Assembly (NCBI RefSeq): GCF_900102165.1
Contig: NZ_FNBD01000011.1
Span: 1-64,000 of the forward strand
Reading direction: 5' to 3'
Length of the DNA stretch: 64,000 bases
From: Cellulophaga baltica
Lineage (GTDB): Bacteria; Bacteroidota; Bacteroidia; Flavobacteriales; Flavobacteriaceae
Under the pieces are notes generated by a model that was not told the DNA's origin, did no database searches, and saw nothing but the letters and a program-made list of their open reading frames with translations. A program made the translations under genes and the position numbers. Positions 10,037-18,427 of this stretch are shown piece by piece. Positions within the stretch are counted from its first letter, which is position 1; each line of letters opens with the position of its first letter.

Positions 10037-10615
10037 ATGTATTCAGAAATAGACCATAATATATCAAAACATGTTTCATTCACTTCCGAAGAATTAAAAA
10101 TCTTCCATGCTCTTCTAGAGGAAAAATCCGTTTCTAAAAAAGAATTTTTACTAAAAGAAGGTGATTTTTGCGATTTTGAAGGCTTTGTTCTCAAAGGCTG
10201 CCTAAGAAAATATTATATTAATGAAAATGGCATGGAAGTTATTGTCCAATTTGCTATTGAAGACAGTTGGATAAGCGATATCGCCAGTTTTTCAGAACAC
10301 AAACCTAGCCACTTTTTTATTGAGGCACTGGAGGATTGTAAACTCTTGATACTAAATCCTAGCAAAAAAGAAGAATTACTTTCTAAAATACCAAAATTTG
10401 AACGTGTTTTTCGCATACTTGTACAACGTAACCTTTCCGTTACCCAAGACCGTTTGGTTAATACCATTGCTAAAACGGCGCCAGAAAAGTATTTAGATTT
10501 TTTAGAGCACTACCCTTCTATTCCCCAAAGAGTCGCACAACATTATATTGCTTCCTATTTAGGCATCTCCGCAGAATTTTTAAGCAAAGTTAGGACAAGA
10601 CTTTCAAAATCTTAG
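10037..10615 (+). CDS. Crp/Fnr-family transcriptional regulator
   Basis: The 192-residue protein has an N-terminal cyclic-nucleotide-binding fold (about 25-125; the stretch GDFCDFEGFVLKGCLRKYY is typical of the Bacteroidota branch) and a short C-terminal HTH (QRVAQHYIASYLGISAEFLS). The cNMP contact residues of true CRP are not evident, so the ligand is unknown; these proteins often regulate adjacent oxidative or electrophile-response genes. It is set off by a terminator upstream. It is a candidate regulator for the nearby motif-bearing operons, but nothing in the sequence proves this. Confidence 0.85.
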   Translation: MYSEIDHNISKHVSFTSEELKIFHALLEEKSVSKKEFLLKEGDFCDFEGFVLKGCLRKYYINENGMEVIVQFAIEDSWISDIASFSEHKPSHFFIEALEDCKLLILNPSKKEELLSKIPKFERVFRILVQRNLSVTQDRLVNTIAKTAPEKYLDFLEHYPSIPQRVAQHYIASYLGISAEFLSKVRTRLSKS

Positions 10616-10812
10616 TGCAAATAAGCCCCAAAAGTTTTTAAAATTTCAAAAGAAATTATTCATATACCGCCATTCATTACTTCGATTAGCGAAATAAAAC
10701 CACACACCAAATTTAAACAAAATACAAAGTATTAATTACCAGATAATTAGCTATTTGGCATTTATTTTGACCTATAAAAATGAGTTTTTATCTCTAAAAT
10801 ATTGGTTGATTT

Positions 10813-11598
10813 ATGCGTTCAAAAGGCAAGGTTTTTTTCATCACTGGTGCATTTGTAAATACCTCGTGCTGGGATAATTGGAAACTATTTTTTCATAAAC
10901 ATGGCTATACGATTCAGATTCCTATTTGGCCCCACAAAGATGAAAGTAATCAAGTGCTTTTAAAGCGACATCCAGATTTGGTATTAGGACAATTATCCTT
11001 AGAGGAACTGTTTCAGTATTTCGTAGCGATAATTGAAAAAGAACAAGAAAAGCCCATCGTTATTGGTCATTCATTAGGTGGGCTTATCGTACAATATTTG
11101 CTGCAAGAGAATCTAGCTTCTTTAGGTGTGGCTATTCATTCTATTCCTCCAAAAGGCATATATACACTTCATTTTTCTTTATATAAATCACTATGGAACC
11201 CTTTAGGTTTTTTTAAATATAAAAACACAACACACTTAATGTCATTTAAAGATTGGCAATATGCCTATACCAACGGAATGACGCTGAAGGAACAAAAGGA
11301 TAGTTATGAAAAGTATATTATTCCAGAATCAAGAAGAGTGCTTAGAGATTTATTAACTGTAACCGCTAAGATAGCGTACAAAAAAAAGTTAGCACCATTA
11401 CTTTTCATTGCCGGAGAAAAAGATCATATGATACCCGCATCCTTGAATTATTTAAATTATAAAAAATACCGCAAAAATACATCTATAACCAATTATAAAG
11501 AGTTTGAAGAAATTAATCATTTCGTATTAGGCCAACAAAAATGGCAAGAAATAGCAGCCTATTGTCTTAACTGGATAGAACAAAATAATACACTTTAA
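10813..11598 (+). CDS. Alpha/beta hydrolase, lysophospholipase-like
   Basis: This 261-residue cytoplasmic hydrolase has the nucleophile elbow GHSLGG (about residue 94), an acid in AGEKDHMIP (about 198) and a histidine in EINHFVLG (near 237). The family includes lipases, esterases and many unassigned enzymes; no substrate can be assigned. The gene stands alone between the Crp-like regulator and the YceI operon and does not carry the 19-base motif in its 197-base upstream gap. The ATG at 10813 agrees with the start of the fold (FFITGAF). Confidence 0.8.
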   Translation: MRSKGKVFFITGAFVNTSCWDNWKLFFHKHGYTIQIPIWPHKDESNQVLLKRHPDLVLGQLSLEELFQYFVAIIEKEQEKPIVIGHSLGGLIVQYLLQENLASLGVAIHSIPPKGIYTLHFSLYKSLWNPLGFFKYKNTTHLMSFKDWQYAYTNGMTLKEQKDSYEKYIIPESRRVLRDLLTVTAKIAYKKKLAPLLFIAGEKDHMIPASLNYLNYKKYRKNTSITNYKEFEEINHFVLGQQKWQEIAAYCLNWIEQNNTL

Positions 11599-11620
11599 AT
11601 GCTATGAAATATTTCTTTCT

Positions 11621-11663
11621 TGTCCTAGTTCAATGCACACGATTTGGATAAGCTGCAATTTTG
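11621..11663 (+). promoter_or_regulatory. Shared regulon motif plus -7 box, copy B (YceI operon)
   Basis: TGTCCTAGTTCAATGCACA (11621-11639) is followed exactly 35 bases after its first base by CAATTTTG (11656-11663). It is identical to copy C over all 19 bases and differs from copy A at two. CTT precedes TGTC in all three overlapping forms. The YceI start is 78 bases beyond the -7 box, so a leader of about 70 bases is expected. Confidence 0.72.
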
Positions 11664-11740
11664 TAATGTAATATTAAGGCATTCGATAGCGATGCTAAAA
11701 TGAAAATCATTCAAATAATAAAACTTTAAAAATTAAAATT

Positions 11741-12271
11741 ATGACAACTACAAAATGGTCAATTGACCCAACTCATTCAGAAATCGGATTTAAAGTAAAA
11801 CATATGATGTTTACCAATGTATCTGGAAAATTTGAAAAATTTGAGGCAACCGCAGAAACAGAAGATGGTTTTTTTACAAATACAAACTTTGAATTTACTG
11901 CAGAAACAAATTCTATAACCACTGGTAATGTAGACAGAGACAAACATTTATTAAGTGCTGACTTCTTTGATGTTGAAAATTACCCAGAAATTAGGTTCAA
12001 ATCTACTTCATACTCAAAAATTTCTGAAAGTAATTATACCCTAAAAGGAGATTTAACACTCAGAGGAATCACAAAGCCTGTACGCTTAGATGCTGAATTT
12101 CATGGAACTGCAAACGATCCTTGGGGAAATAAAAAAGCTGGCTTTGGACTTACAGGAAAGATCAATAGAAAAGACTGGGGATTAAACTGGAATTCTGCTC
12201 TTGAAGCTGGAGGAGTTCTGGTTGGTGAAGAAATTAAATTAAACATTGAATTACAATTTATTAAAGCATAA
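11741..12271 (+). CDS. YceI-family lipid-binding protein
   Basis: The 176-residue protein has the YceI signature: TKWSIDPTHSEIGFKVKHMM at the start, then LSADFFDVENYPEIRF and LTLRGITKPVRL. YceI folds into a lipocalin-like barrel that binds polyisoprenoids or other amphiphiles, and members are often induced by stress. No signal peptide is present, so this form is predicted cytoplasmic. It is the first gene after motif copy B and is followed at 42 bases by the isochorismatase-like gene. Confidence 0.92.
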   Translation: MTTTKWSIDPTHSEIGFKVKHMMFTNVSGKFEKFEATAETEDGFFTNTNFEFTAETNSITTGNVDRDKHLLSADFFDVENYPEIRFKSTSYSKISESNYTLKGDLTLRGITKPVRLDAEFHGTANDPWGNKKAGFGLTGKINRKDWGLNWNSALEAGGVLVGEEIKLNIELQFIKA

Positions 12272-12313
12272 CCCACAATTAAATAATAATAATAATACCT
12301 AAAACTAAAAATT

Positions 12314-13006
12314 ATGAGAACATTTAAATTAACATTCTTAACTATTGTTGCATTAACAGTAAATGCTTTTGGACAGCAACCTAGTCCTGAATTACTAAGT
12401 CCAACAAACCATGCCTTGGTTTTAATAGATCATGAAGGTCAAATGGCCTTTGCTACTTCTAGTATTTCTATTACTGAATTGAGAAATAACACCGCAATTG
12501 TAGCTGGAGCATCAAAAATATTTAAGGTACCAACTGTTGTAACAACCGTTGCTGAAGATTCTTTTAGTGGTCCTGTATTTCCAGAAATTGAAGTGTTTTA
12601 TCCTCAAGCTACTTCAAATTATATTGATAGAACTACTATGAATACTTGGGAAGATGTAAATGCTCACAAAGCCATTACAGGAAAAGGGAAGAAAAAATTG
12701 GTTTTAGCTGGCTTATGGACCAGTGTATGTATTGTTGGTCCTGCATTATCTGCTATTGCTGAAGGTTATGACGTGTATGTAATTACAGATGCTAGTGGAG
12801 ATGTTTCTAAAGAAGCACATGAGCAAGCAATTACTCGTATGGTACAGGCAGGGGTTAAACCAATGACCTCTATTCAATACTTATTAGAGTTACAAAGAGA
12901 TTGGTCACGTGGAGAAACATATGGTCCTGTTACAGATTTGGTTAAGAAATATGGTGGTGCTTACGGATTTGGAATTGTATATGCTCAAAAAATGGTGAAA
13001 CATTAA
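12314..13006 (+). CDS. Isochorismatase-family (cysteine) hydrolase, exported
   Basis: A 230-residue protein with a signal-like N-terminus (MRTFKLTFLTIVALTVNAFG, then QQPS). The cysteine hydrolase fold shows the first Asp in LVLIDHEGQ (about residue 37) and the catalytic Cys in GLWTSVCIVGPA (about residue 142). Members cleave isochorismate, nicotinamide or carbamates; residues that fix substrate cannot be judged. Export of this family is somewhat unusual. It follows YceI in the motif-B operon, and a hairpin lies just after its stop. Confidence 0.85.
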   Translation: MRTFKLTFLTIVALTVNAFGQQPSPELLSPTNHALVLIDHEGQMAFATSSISITELRNNTAIVAGASKIFKVPTVVTTVAEDSFSGPVFPEIEVFYPQATSNYIDRTTMNTWEDVNAHKAITGKGKKKLVLAGLWTSVCIVGPALSAIAEGYDVYVITDASGDVSKEAHEQAITRMVQAGVKPMTSIQYLLELQRDWSRGETYGPVTDLVKKYGGAYGFGIVYAQKMVKH

Positions 13007-13013
13007 TATTAGT

Positions 13014-13045
13014 TTAAACAGCCTTGAAAACTCAAGGCTGTTTAA
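13014..13045 (+). terminator. Hairpin after the isochorismatase gene (weak or partial terminator)
   Basis: TTAAACAGCCTTGA (13014-13027) pairs perfectly with TCAAGGCTGTTTAA (13032-13045) around a 4-base loop. The only T run is the TTT inside the right arm, so termination is probably incomplete. It could attenuate transcription into the amidohydrolase genes or protect the 3' end of the upstream message. Confidence 0.6.
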
Positions 13046-13057
13046 CTCTATATACCT

Positions 13058-14851
13058 ATGAAAACAAGCTATAACTTAATAGTTGTCTTTGCTCTTGTAT
13101 TTATTACAGCCTGCAAAAACAAAACAGAACGACCCGTAGATACTAAAGTAGATTTAATCGTATATAATGCCAAGGTCACTACAGATAAAGAAGGGATATT
13201 CTCTGAAGCATTTGCTATAAAAGACGGAAACTTTTATAGAATTGGAACTTCTGATGAAATTTTGAAACTTAAAGGAGATAGTACTCACATACTAGATGCC
13301 AAAGGGAAAACGATTATTCCTGGTCTAAATGATTCGCACACCCATCTTATTAGAGAAGGTATTAATTACAACAATGAACTACGTTGGGATGGTGTTACTT
13401 CTATTGACGTTGCACTACAAATGTTAAAGGAGCAAGCTGCTAGAACACCCGAAGGCCAATGGATTCGAGTAATTGGCGGTTGGGGAGCTTATCAATTTGA
13501 AGAAAAACGTTTACCCACACTTGAAGAAATAAATGAGGCCGTTCCTGACAAACCTGTGTACATTATGTATTTGTATTCCCTAGGATATCTTAACCAAAAA
13601 GGCATTGAAACCTTGGGTTATAATGCTTCTACCCAATATCCGGGTGGTGAAATAGAATTAAAAAATGGCCAACCTACAGGGCTTTTAGTAGCAAAACCTA
13701 GTGCTTTAATCTTATATAAAACACTCACAAAATTACCAAAATTATCTCCTGAAGAACAAGAAAATGCCACACAACACTATTATAGAGAATTAAATAGATT
13801 AGGTGTAACTAGTGCCATTGATGCAGGTGGTGGTGGACAGTATTATCCTAATAATTATAGTATTTCTAAAAAATTAGCTGCTGAAGGAAAATTAAATGTA
13901 AGAACAGCCTACTATCTATTTGCTGTTGACAAAGGGACCGAGTTAGATTTTTTTAAAACGTGGACAAGCCAGCTCACTCCAGGAACTAACGACGATATGT
14001 TTAAACCAAATGGCTATACTTACCACGGTGCTGGTGAAAACTTAACTTGGGAAGCTGCAGATTTTGAAAATTTTTTAGAGCCCAGACCAGAATTACATGA
14101 AAATATGGAAGAAGAGCTTGATTCTATAGTGACCGTAATTGCAAAAAATCAAACCTCTTTTAGAATACATGCTACTTACAATGAATCTATTGAGCGTTTT
14201 TTAAATGTGTTTGAAAAAGTAGATAAAATACATCCCTTTTTACATAAGGTTAGATGGACTATTGATCATGCAGAAACAATAAATGAAGCCAATTTAAAAA
14301 GAATAAAAGAAATGGGTGGCGGTATTGCTATTCAGGATAGAATGCTTTTTCAAGGGGAATACTTTGTAGAACGTTATGGAGCGGAAGCTGCTAAACACAC
14401 CCCTCCTATTTCAAAAATAATAGCGATGGGGATTCCTATAGGCTTTGGTACTGATGGTACTCGGGTATCTAGTTATAATCCTATGCTGACTTTGTATTGG
14501 GCGGTTTCCGGAAAAACATGGGGTGGTTTGCAATTATATGATGAAAGCAATAAGATTTCAAGATATAAAGCCTTGGAAATTTTAACAAACGGCAGTGCAT
14601 GGTTTTCTAACGAAGAAACCTTAAAAGGGTTTATTAAAGAGGGTATGTATGCCGATTTTGTAATTCTTGCTGATGATTATTTTACAATTCCTGAGGAAAA
14701 CATTAAAAATCTAACCTCAGACCTTACAGTTGTTAACGGAAAAGTGGTTTTTGCGAAAAATGATTTTAAGGGATTAGATCCCGAAGTACCAGTTATCATT
14801 CCAGAATGGTCTCCTGTAAAATACTATGGTGGATATCAAAATAAAAAATAA
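13058..14851 (+). CDS. YtcJ-like metal-dependent amidohydrolase (lipoprotein)
   Basis: The 597-residue protein has a lipobox (VFITACKNK, about residue 19) and the amidohydrolase_3 architecture: the composite sheet domain around residues 30-90, the metal motif GLNDSHTHL (about 93-101), a later His-rich strand (RWTIDHAETI, about 405-415) and the Asp motif GFGTDGTR. The enzyme should hydrolyse C-N or C-O bonds of small cyclic or acylated compounds at the cell envelope. It overlaps the next gene by one base (TAATG), so it is in an operon with it. Confidence 0.88.
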   Translation: MKTSYNLIVVFALVFITACKNKTERPVDTKVDLIVYNAKVTTDKEGIFSEAFAIKDGNFYRIGTSDEILKLKGDSTHILDAKGKTIIPGLNDSHTHLIREGINYNNELRWDGVTSIDVALQMLKEQAARTPEGQWIRVIGGWGAYQFEEKRLPTLEEINEAVPDKPVYIMYLYSLGYLNQKGIETLGYNASTQYPGGEIELKNGQPTGLLVAKPSALILYKTLTKLPKLSPEEQENATQHYYRELNRLGVTSAIDAGGGGQYYPNNYSISKKLAAEGKLNVRTAYYLFAVDKGTELDFFKTWTSQLTPGTNDDMFKPNGYTYHGAGENLTWEAADFENFLEPRPELHENMEEELDSIVTVIAKNQTSFRIHATYNESIERFLNVFEKVDKIHPFLHKVRWTIDHAETINEANLKRIKEMGGGIAIQDRMLFQGEYFVERYGAEAAKHTPPISKIIAMGIPIGFGTDGTRVSSYNPMLTLYWAVSGKTWGGLQLYDESNKISRYKALEILTNGSAWFSNEETLKGFIKEGMYADFVILADDYFTIPEENIKNLTSDLTVVNGKVVFAKNDFKGLDPEVPVIIPEWSPVKYYGGYQNKK

Positions 14852-15150
14852 TGGATACGTACGACACTTTATCTGAAGCAATAAAAGAAAAGCAAGAAGA
14901 AGGCTATACGTATGATTTTAATCTTAAAAATTCCTACTTAGAATGCCTTTTGATACAAGAAAAATATAATGTGACAGATTTTAACGTGGATGCTTTTTAT
15001 AGGTTTGAAGGTGATTCTAATCCAGACGATTCTTCCATACTATATGCGATTCAAACCAATTCAGGTATCAAAGGCTTATTGGTAGATGCCTATAGTATGT
15101 ATAGTGAAGCACTATCTTCTGAAATGATTCAAAAACTGACAATACGGTAA
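14851..15150 (+). CDS. Small conserved protein (Bacteroidota family often labelled phosphoribosylpyrophosphate synthetase)
   Basis: The 99-residue acidic protein (MDTYDTLSEAIKEKQEEGYT onwards) resembles a widespread small Bacteroidota family with the pattern FNLK.., DAFYRFEG..NPDDSSILYAI. It is sometimes annotated as PRPP synthetase, but at under 100 residues and without the PRPP-binding loop it cannot be that enzyme. Its start overlaps the stop of the amidohydrolase gene by one base, which supports translational coupling. Function is unknown. Confidence 0.78.
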   Translation: MDTYDTLSEAIKEKQEEGYTYDFNLKNSYLECLLIQEKYNVTDFNVDAFYRFEGDSNPDDSSILYAIQTNSGIKGLLVDAYSMYSEALSSEMIQKLTIR

Positions 15151-15162
15151 TTTTATATAATT

Positions 15163-15597
15163 ATGAAGAAGTTAATTAAAATATGCGTTACAACAAATTT
15201 AGAGGGGAAACCTGCACATGTTGCCCTGCTATTCTTTAGGGTTTTTATAGCGCTAGAATTAATGATTGTTCATGGTTTTAAAAAAATAGGTATCGGAGTG
15301 AATAGCCCTGAAGTGGTGCCAAATCCTTTAGGGCTTCCCGAAAATAGTAATGAATTGATCGCAATACTTGCCAATCTTGGGTTTCCCATATTTATTATTG
15401 TTGGTTTCTGTACTAGGGTAGCAACCCTACCCATTTTGTGCGTTACTTTAATAGGTTTAGTTGTAGTACATGTACATGATTCTTTGCTCATTAAAGACGT
15501 GCCATTTATGTATTCCGTAGTATTTCTTTTTCTTCTTGTCGTAGGTCCTGGTAATTACTCAATTGATGCTATTATTTACAAAAAATATTTAAAATGA
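15163..15597 (+). CDS. DoxX-family membrane protein
   Basis: The 144-residue protein has about four hydrophobic helices and the DoxX pattern: FFRVFIALELMIVHGFKKIG in the first helix, then LANLGFPIFIIVGFCTRVAT and a short C-terminal helix pair. DoxX-like proteins are found in thiol/redox and aromatic-stress operons; a biochemical role is not settled. It follows the 99-residue protein by 12 bases and overlaps the next gene by four bases (ATGA), so coupling is likely. Confidence 0.85.
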   Translation: MKKLIKICVTTNLEGKPAHVALLFFRVFIALELMIVHGFKKIGIGVNSPEVVPNPLGLPENSNELIAILANLGFPIFIIVGFCTRVATLPILCVTLIGLVVVHVHDSLLIKDVPFMYSVVFLFLLVVGPGNYSIDAIIYKKYLK

Positions 15598-16043
15598 AAA
15601 CACAATTAATTCCCATTCTCTTGGCTATTATTGCAGGAGCAGTTTTACCCTTTCAAGCAGTTTTAAATATTCAATTAGGCAAAACGGTTCAACAACCTGT
15701 ATTCGCTGCTTTCGCTTCTTTTGTTCTAGGAGCCATAGGATTGTTTATTTATTTAATCATTATAAAATTTGATTTTTCAACAATAATTCTAGCCAGAAAT
15801 GCTTCTCCTGTGGTTTGGCTTGCTGGTATCTTGGGTGCTTTTTATGTAGCCGCAGTAATTATTTTAGCCCCAAAATTAGGAACCGCACTTACCTTTGGGT
15901 TAGTGGTTGCGGGCCAAATGACCATTTCATTAATTCTTGACCATCATGGTTTGTTAGGACTGCCTGTAAAGCAAATAAACTGGCAACGTATTTTGGGAAT
16001 TATCATGCTTCTATTAGGGGTTATCATCATTAGAAAATACTAA
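15594..16043 (+). CDS. DMT-superfamily small membrane protein (DUF606/YdcZ type)
   Basis: The 149-residue protein has about five membrane helices and begins MKTQLIPILLAIIAGAVLPF, then QAVLNIQLGK, typical of the DUF606 half-size drug/metabolite transporter family, which usually works as dimers. The GLVVAGQMTISLILDHHGLLG pattern is also family-typical. ATGA overlap with DoxX places it in the same operon, and it ends four bases before the porin gene. Substrate is unknown. Confidence 0.82.
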   Translation: MKTQLIPILLAIIAGAVLPFQAVLNIQLGKTVQQPVFAAFASFVLGAIGLFIYLIIIKFDFSTIILARNASPVVWLAGILGAFYVAAVIILAPKLGTALTFGLVVAGQMTISLILDHHGLLGLPVKQINWQRILGIIMLLLGVIIIRKY

Positions 16044-16047
16044 GTTT

Positions 16048-17406
16048 ATGCATCTCTCTTGGTCACTTTTCATCTCATTTCTTTTATTTTCTTGTCTAAT
16101 TTATTCTCAAGAAAATAAACAAATCCAATTTAAACTGTTAGGGCAGGATGATGAGATGTCATTTTTAAGTGAAAAGGAAAGCAAATCAGTGTATGAAAAA
16201 TTAAAATGGATTGATTTAAAAAACAATAATTCACTCTCCTTTGGTGGTAGTTATCGGTTTCAGGCAGAAAGCTTTATCAACGAAAATTTTAATCATCAAG
16301 GCGCTCAAGATAATATATGGTATTTAAATAGAATACTTCTCCATGCGCTTTTTAAAATAAATCAAAAATTTGATGCCTACATAGAATTAAGTTCAAGCAC
16401 TGCAATTGGCAAAACGAATGTTTCACCCGTAGATAAAGATCTTTTGGCCGTAAACCAGGCATTTGCTGCCTATTATTTTAATAGTAATTGGAGTTTACTA
16501 CTAGGAAGAGAAAACCTAGGGTTTGGTAGTAGAAGACTTGTAGATGTTCGTGAAGGACCTAATGTTAGACGCTCTTTTGATTTGGCACGCATAGACTATA
16601 AAAATGAAACAACAAAACTCACCACATTTTTTGCGATACCTGTAAAAAATAAAGAAGGCGCTTTTGATAATGATTATGTAAAGTCTTCTGAAACTTTTTC
16701 TGGAGTTTATCTAAGCAAAAATTTCCATAAGTATATAAATTTTGATATATATGGCTTCTATCAAAAAGATGATGATGTCACCTATGCCATTGGTACTGCA
16801 GATGAACGGCGTTATACTTTTGGCGGCCGATATTTTGGATCCTACAAAAACGTCACTTTCAATAACGAAGCTGCCTATCAATTAGGGCTCTTTGGAAATA
16901 ATAAGATCAATGCTTACACGCTATCTTTAAACGCCGAATATGCCACCAAATTTATCGGTGACAAAACTACAATCGGACTTAAAACCGAGTTGATTAGCGG
17001 AGATAAGAATAGGAATGATAATCGTCTAAATACTTTTGACGCGTTGTACCCTAGAGGTGCTTATTTTGGTAGAGTTGCACGTTTTGGTCCGTCTAATTTA
17101 ATAGATATACATCCGTATATCAATACAATTTACTCCAAATATTATGTAGCGATAGATTATGATGTGTTTTGGAGGTATTCTAAAAACGATGGAGTTTATG
17201 ATGCTGCATTGTTTTTACAATATCCTTCAACAAATACTAGTGCATTTATTGGGCACCAAATTGGTACCGTGACTGGCTTTAATTTCACAAATCATTTAAA
17301 TATTGAGCTAGAAACTAATATCATTATTCCTGGTAATTTTTTAAAACAAAATGGGGCAACAGCCTCACTCTTTCACTCCGTATTAACGGCAGAATATAAA
17401 TTTTAA
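16048..17406 (+). CDS. Alginate-export-type outer-membrane porin
   Basis: The 452-residue protein has a signal peptide (MHLSWSLFISFLLFSCLIYS, then QENK) and a long run of amphipathic beta strands with aromatic girdles, ending in F (TAEYKF) as outer-membrane barrels do. The arrangement FGGSYRFQAESF, LLHALFKINQKFDAYIELSS and the basic pore motif FGSRRLVDVREGPNVRRSF (about 160-180) fits the alginate_exp family, whose members are often ordinary porins for organic anions. It is the last gene of the motif-B operon and may provide uptake or efflux for its substrate. Confidence 0.85.
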   Translation: MHLSWSLFISFLLFSCLIYSQENKQIQFKLLGQDDEMSFLSEKESKSVYEKLKWIDLKNNNSLSFGGSYRFQAESFINENFNHQGAQDNIWYLNRILLHALFKINQKFDAYIELSSSTAIGKTNVSPVDKDLLAVNQAFAAYYFNSNWSLLLGRENLGFGSRRLVDVREGPNVRRSFDLARIDYKNETTKLTTFFAIPVKNKEGAFDNDYVKSSETFSGVYLSKNFHKYINFDIYGFYQKDDDVTYAIGTADERRYTFGGRYFGSYKNVTFNNEAAYQLGLFGNNKINAYTLSLNAEYATKFIGDKTTIGLKTELISGDKNRNDNRLNTFDALYPRGAYFGRVARFGPSNLIDIHPYINTIYSKYYVAIDYDVFWRYSKNDGVYDAALFLQYPSTNTSAFIGHQIGTVTGFNFTNHLNIELETNIIIPGNFLKQNGATASLFHSVLTAEYKF

Positions 17407-17420
17407 AACTAATGCTTACT

Positions 17421-17463
17421 TGTCCTAGTTCAATGCACACGGTTTAGAATTCTAGTAATTTTG
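17421..17463 (+). promoter_or_regulatory. Shared regulon motif plus -7 box, copy C (mhqO operon)
   Basis: TGTCCTAGTTCAATGCACA (17421-17439) is followed exactly 35 bases after its first base by TAATTTTG (17456-17463), a perfect TAnnTTTG -7 box. The MhqO-like start codon is 26 bases beyond. No TTG is present at the -33 position, where the motif itself lies. This is the copy that best shows the motif is part of a promoter. Confidence 0.75.
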
Positions 17464-17488
17464 AATAACAAATTAAAATAAAGAAATC

Positions 17489-18421
17489 ATGGATAATAAA
17501 ATACAAGGATTACACCACATTACCGCAATAGCAGGTGATGCCAAAAAAAATTTTAAATTTTATACAGAAATATTAGGTCTTAGATTTATTAAAAAGACCG
17601 TAAATTTTGATGACCCTAAAACCTACCATTTCTATTTTGGAGATGAAATAGGGAGTGCAGGGACCATACTTACATTTTTCCCTTGGGGTACTGGTATTCC
17701 TCAAGGAAGAAGAGGGTCTGGCATGGCTACTGAAATTGGTTATTCTATACCTAAAGGAAGTATTAATTTTTGGATAGATCGCTTTGAAAAACACAATGTT
17801 ATCTATAACAAACCTGCCGTTAAATTTGGAGAAAAGTACCTGACCTTTTTAGATCCAGATGGCTTAAAATTTGAGCTTATAGAAACTGATGATTCCAGAA
17901 AACCGTGGACAACAGATGAAGTTACTTTTGAAAACGCAACTCGAGGTTTTCATAACATTACACTTACTCTAAATGATATTAAGGGAACAGCTAATGTACT
18001 CACTTCTATCTTTGGATATACCCTAGTTTCTCAAGAATCTAACCGATATAGATATGCTATTGATAGTGTTGATAATGCTGCTATTGTTGATTTAGTACAG
18101 ATCCCAACAGAAAAAAGAGGGCATGTAGCAAACGGGACTGTGCACCACGTAGCTTTTAGAGTAAAAGATGACGAAACTTTAATGATGTTTCGTGAGAAAG
18201 TAGAAGCCGCTGGTTTAAATATTACCCCACAAATTGATAGAAATTATTTCCATTCGCTTTATTTCAGAGAACCAGGAGGTGTTTTATTTGAAATAGCTAC
18301 AGATAATCCTGGATTTATGGTAGATGAACCTGTTGAAGAATTAGGTAAAAATTTAAAACTCCCTGCTCAGTATGAATATCGTAGAGATGAAATAGAAAAT
18401 CATTTAGTAAAATTAAACTAA
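17489..18421 (+). CDS. mhqO: Ring-cleaving dioxygenase, MhqO-like (VOC superfamily)
   Basis: The 310-residue protein has two vicinal-oxygen-chelate modules: GLHHITAIAGDAKKNFKFY at the start (metal His near residues 9-10) and the second module from about residue 154 (RGFHNITLTLNDIKGTANVL), with metal ligands likely in HHVAFRVKDD and PGGVLFEIA. Length and motifs match MhqO/MhqE of the hydroquinone-resistance system of Bacillus, Fe-dependent enzymes that open catechol or hydroquinone rings. It leads the operon under motif copy C, six bases ahead of the MhqD-like gene, the pairing also known in Firmicutes. Confidence 0.85.
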   Translation: MDNKIQGLHHITAIAGDAKKNFKFYTEILGLRFIKKTVNFDDPKTYHFYFGDEIGSAGTILTFFPWGTGIPQGRRGSGMATEIGYSIPKGSINFWIDRFEKHNVIYNKPAVKFGEKYLTFLDPDGLKFELIETDDSRKPWTTDEVTFENATRGFHNITLTLNDIKGTANVLTSIFGYTLVSQESNRYRYAIDSVDNAAIVDLVQIPTEKRGHVANGTVHHVAFRVKDDETLMMFREKVEAAGLNITPQIDRNYFHSLYFREPGGVLFEIATDNPGFMVDEPVEELGKNLKLPAQYEYRRDEIENHLVKLN

Positions 18422-18427
18422 GATATT

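Noticed and set aside
14851-15150. Label as phosphoribosylpyrophosphate synthetase
   Set aside because: The protein is only 99 residues and lacks the PRPP-binding loop; the name is probably an inherited misannotation.
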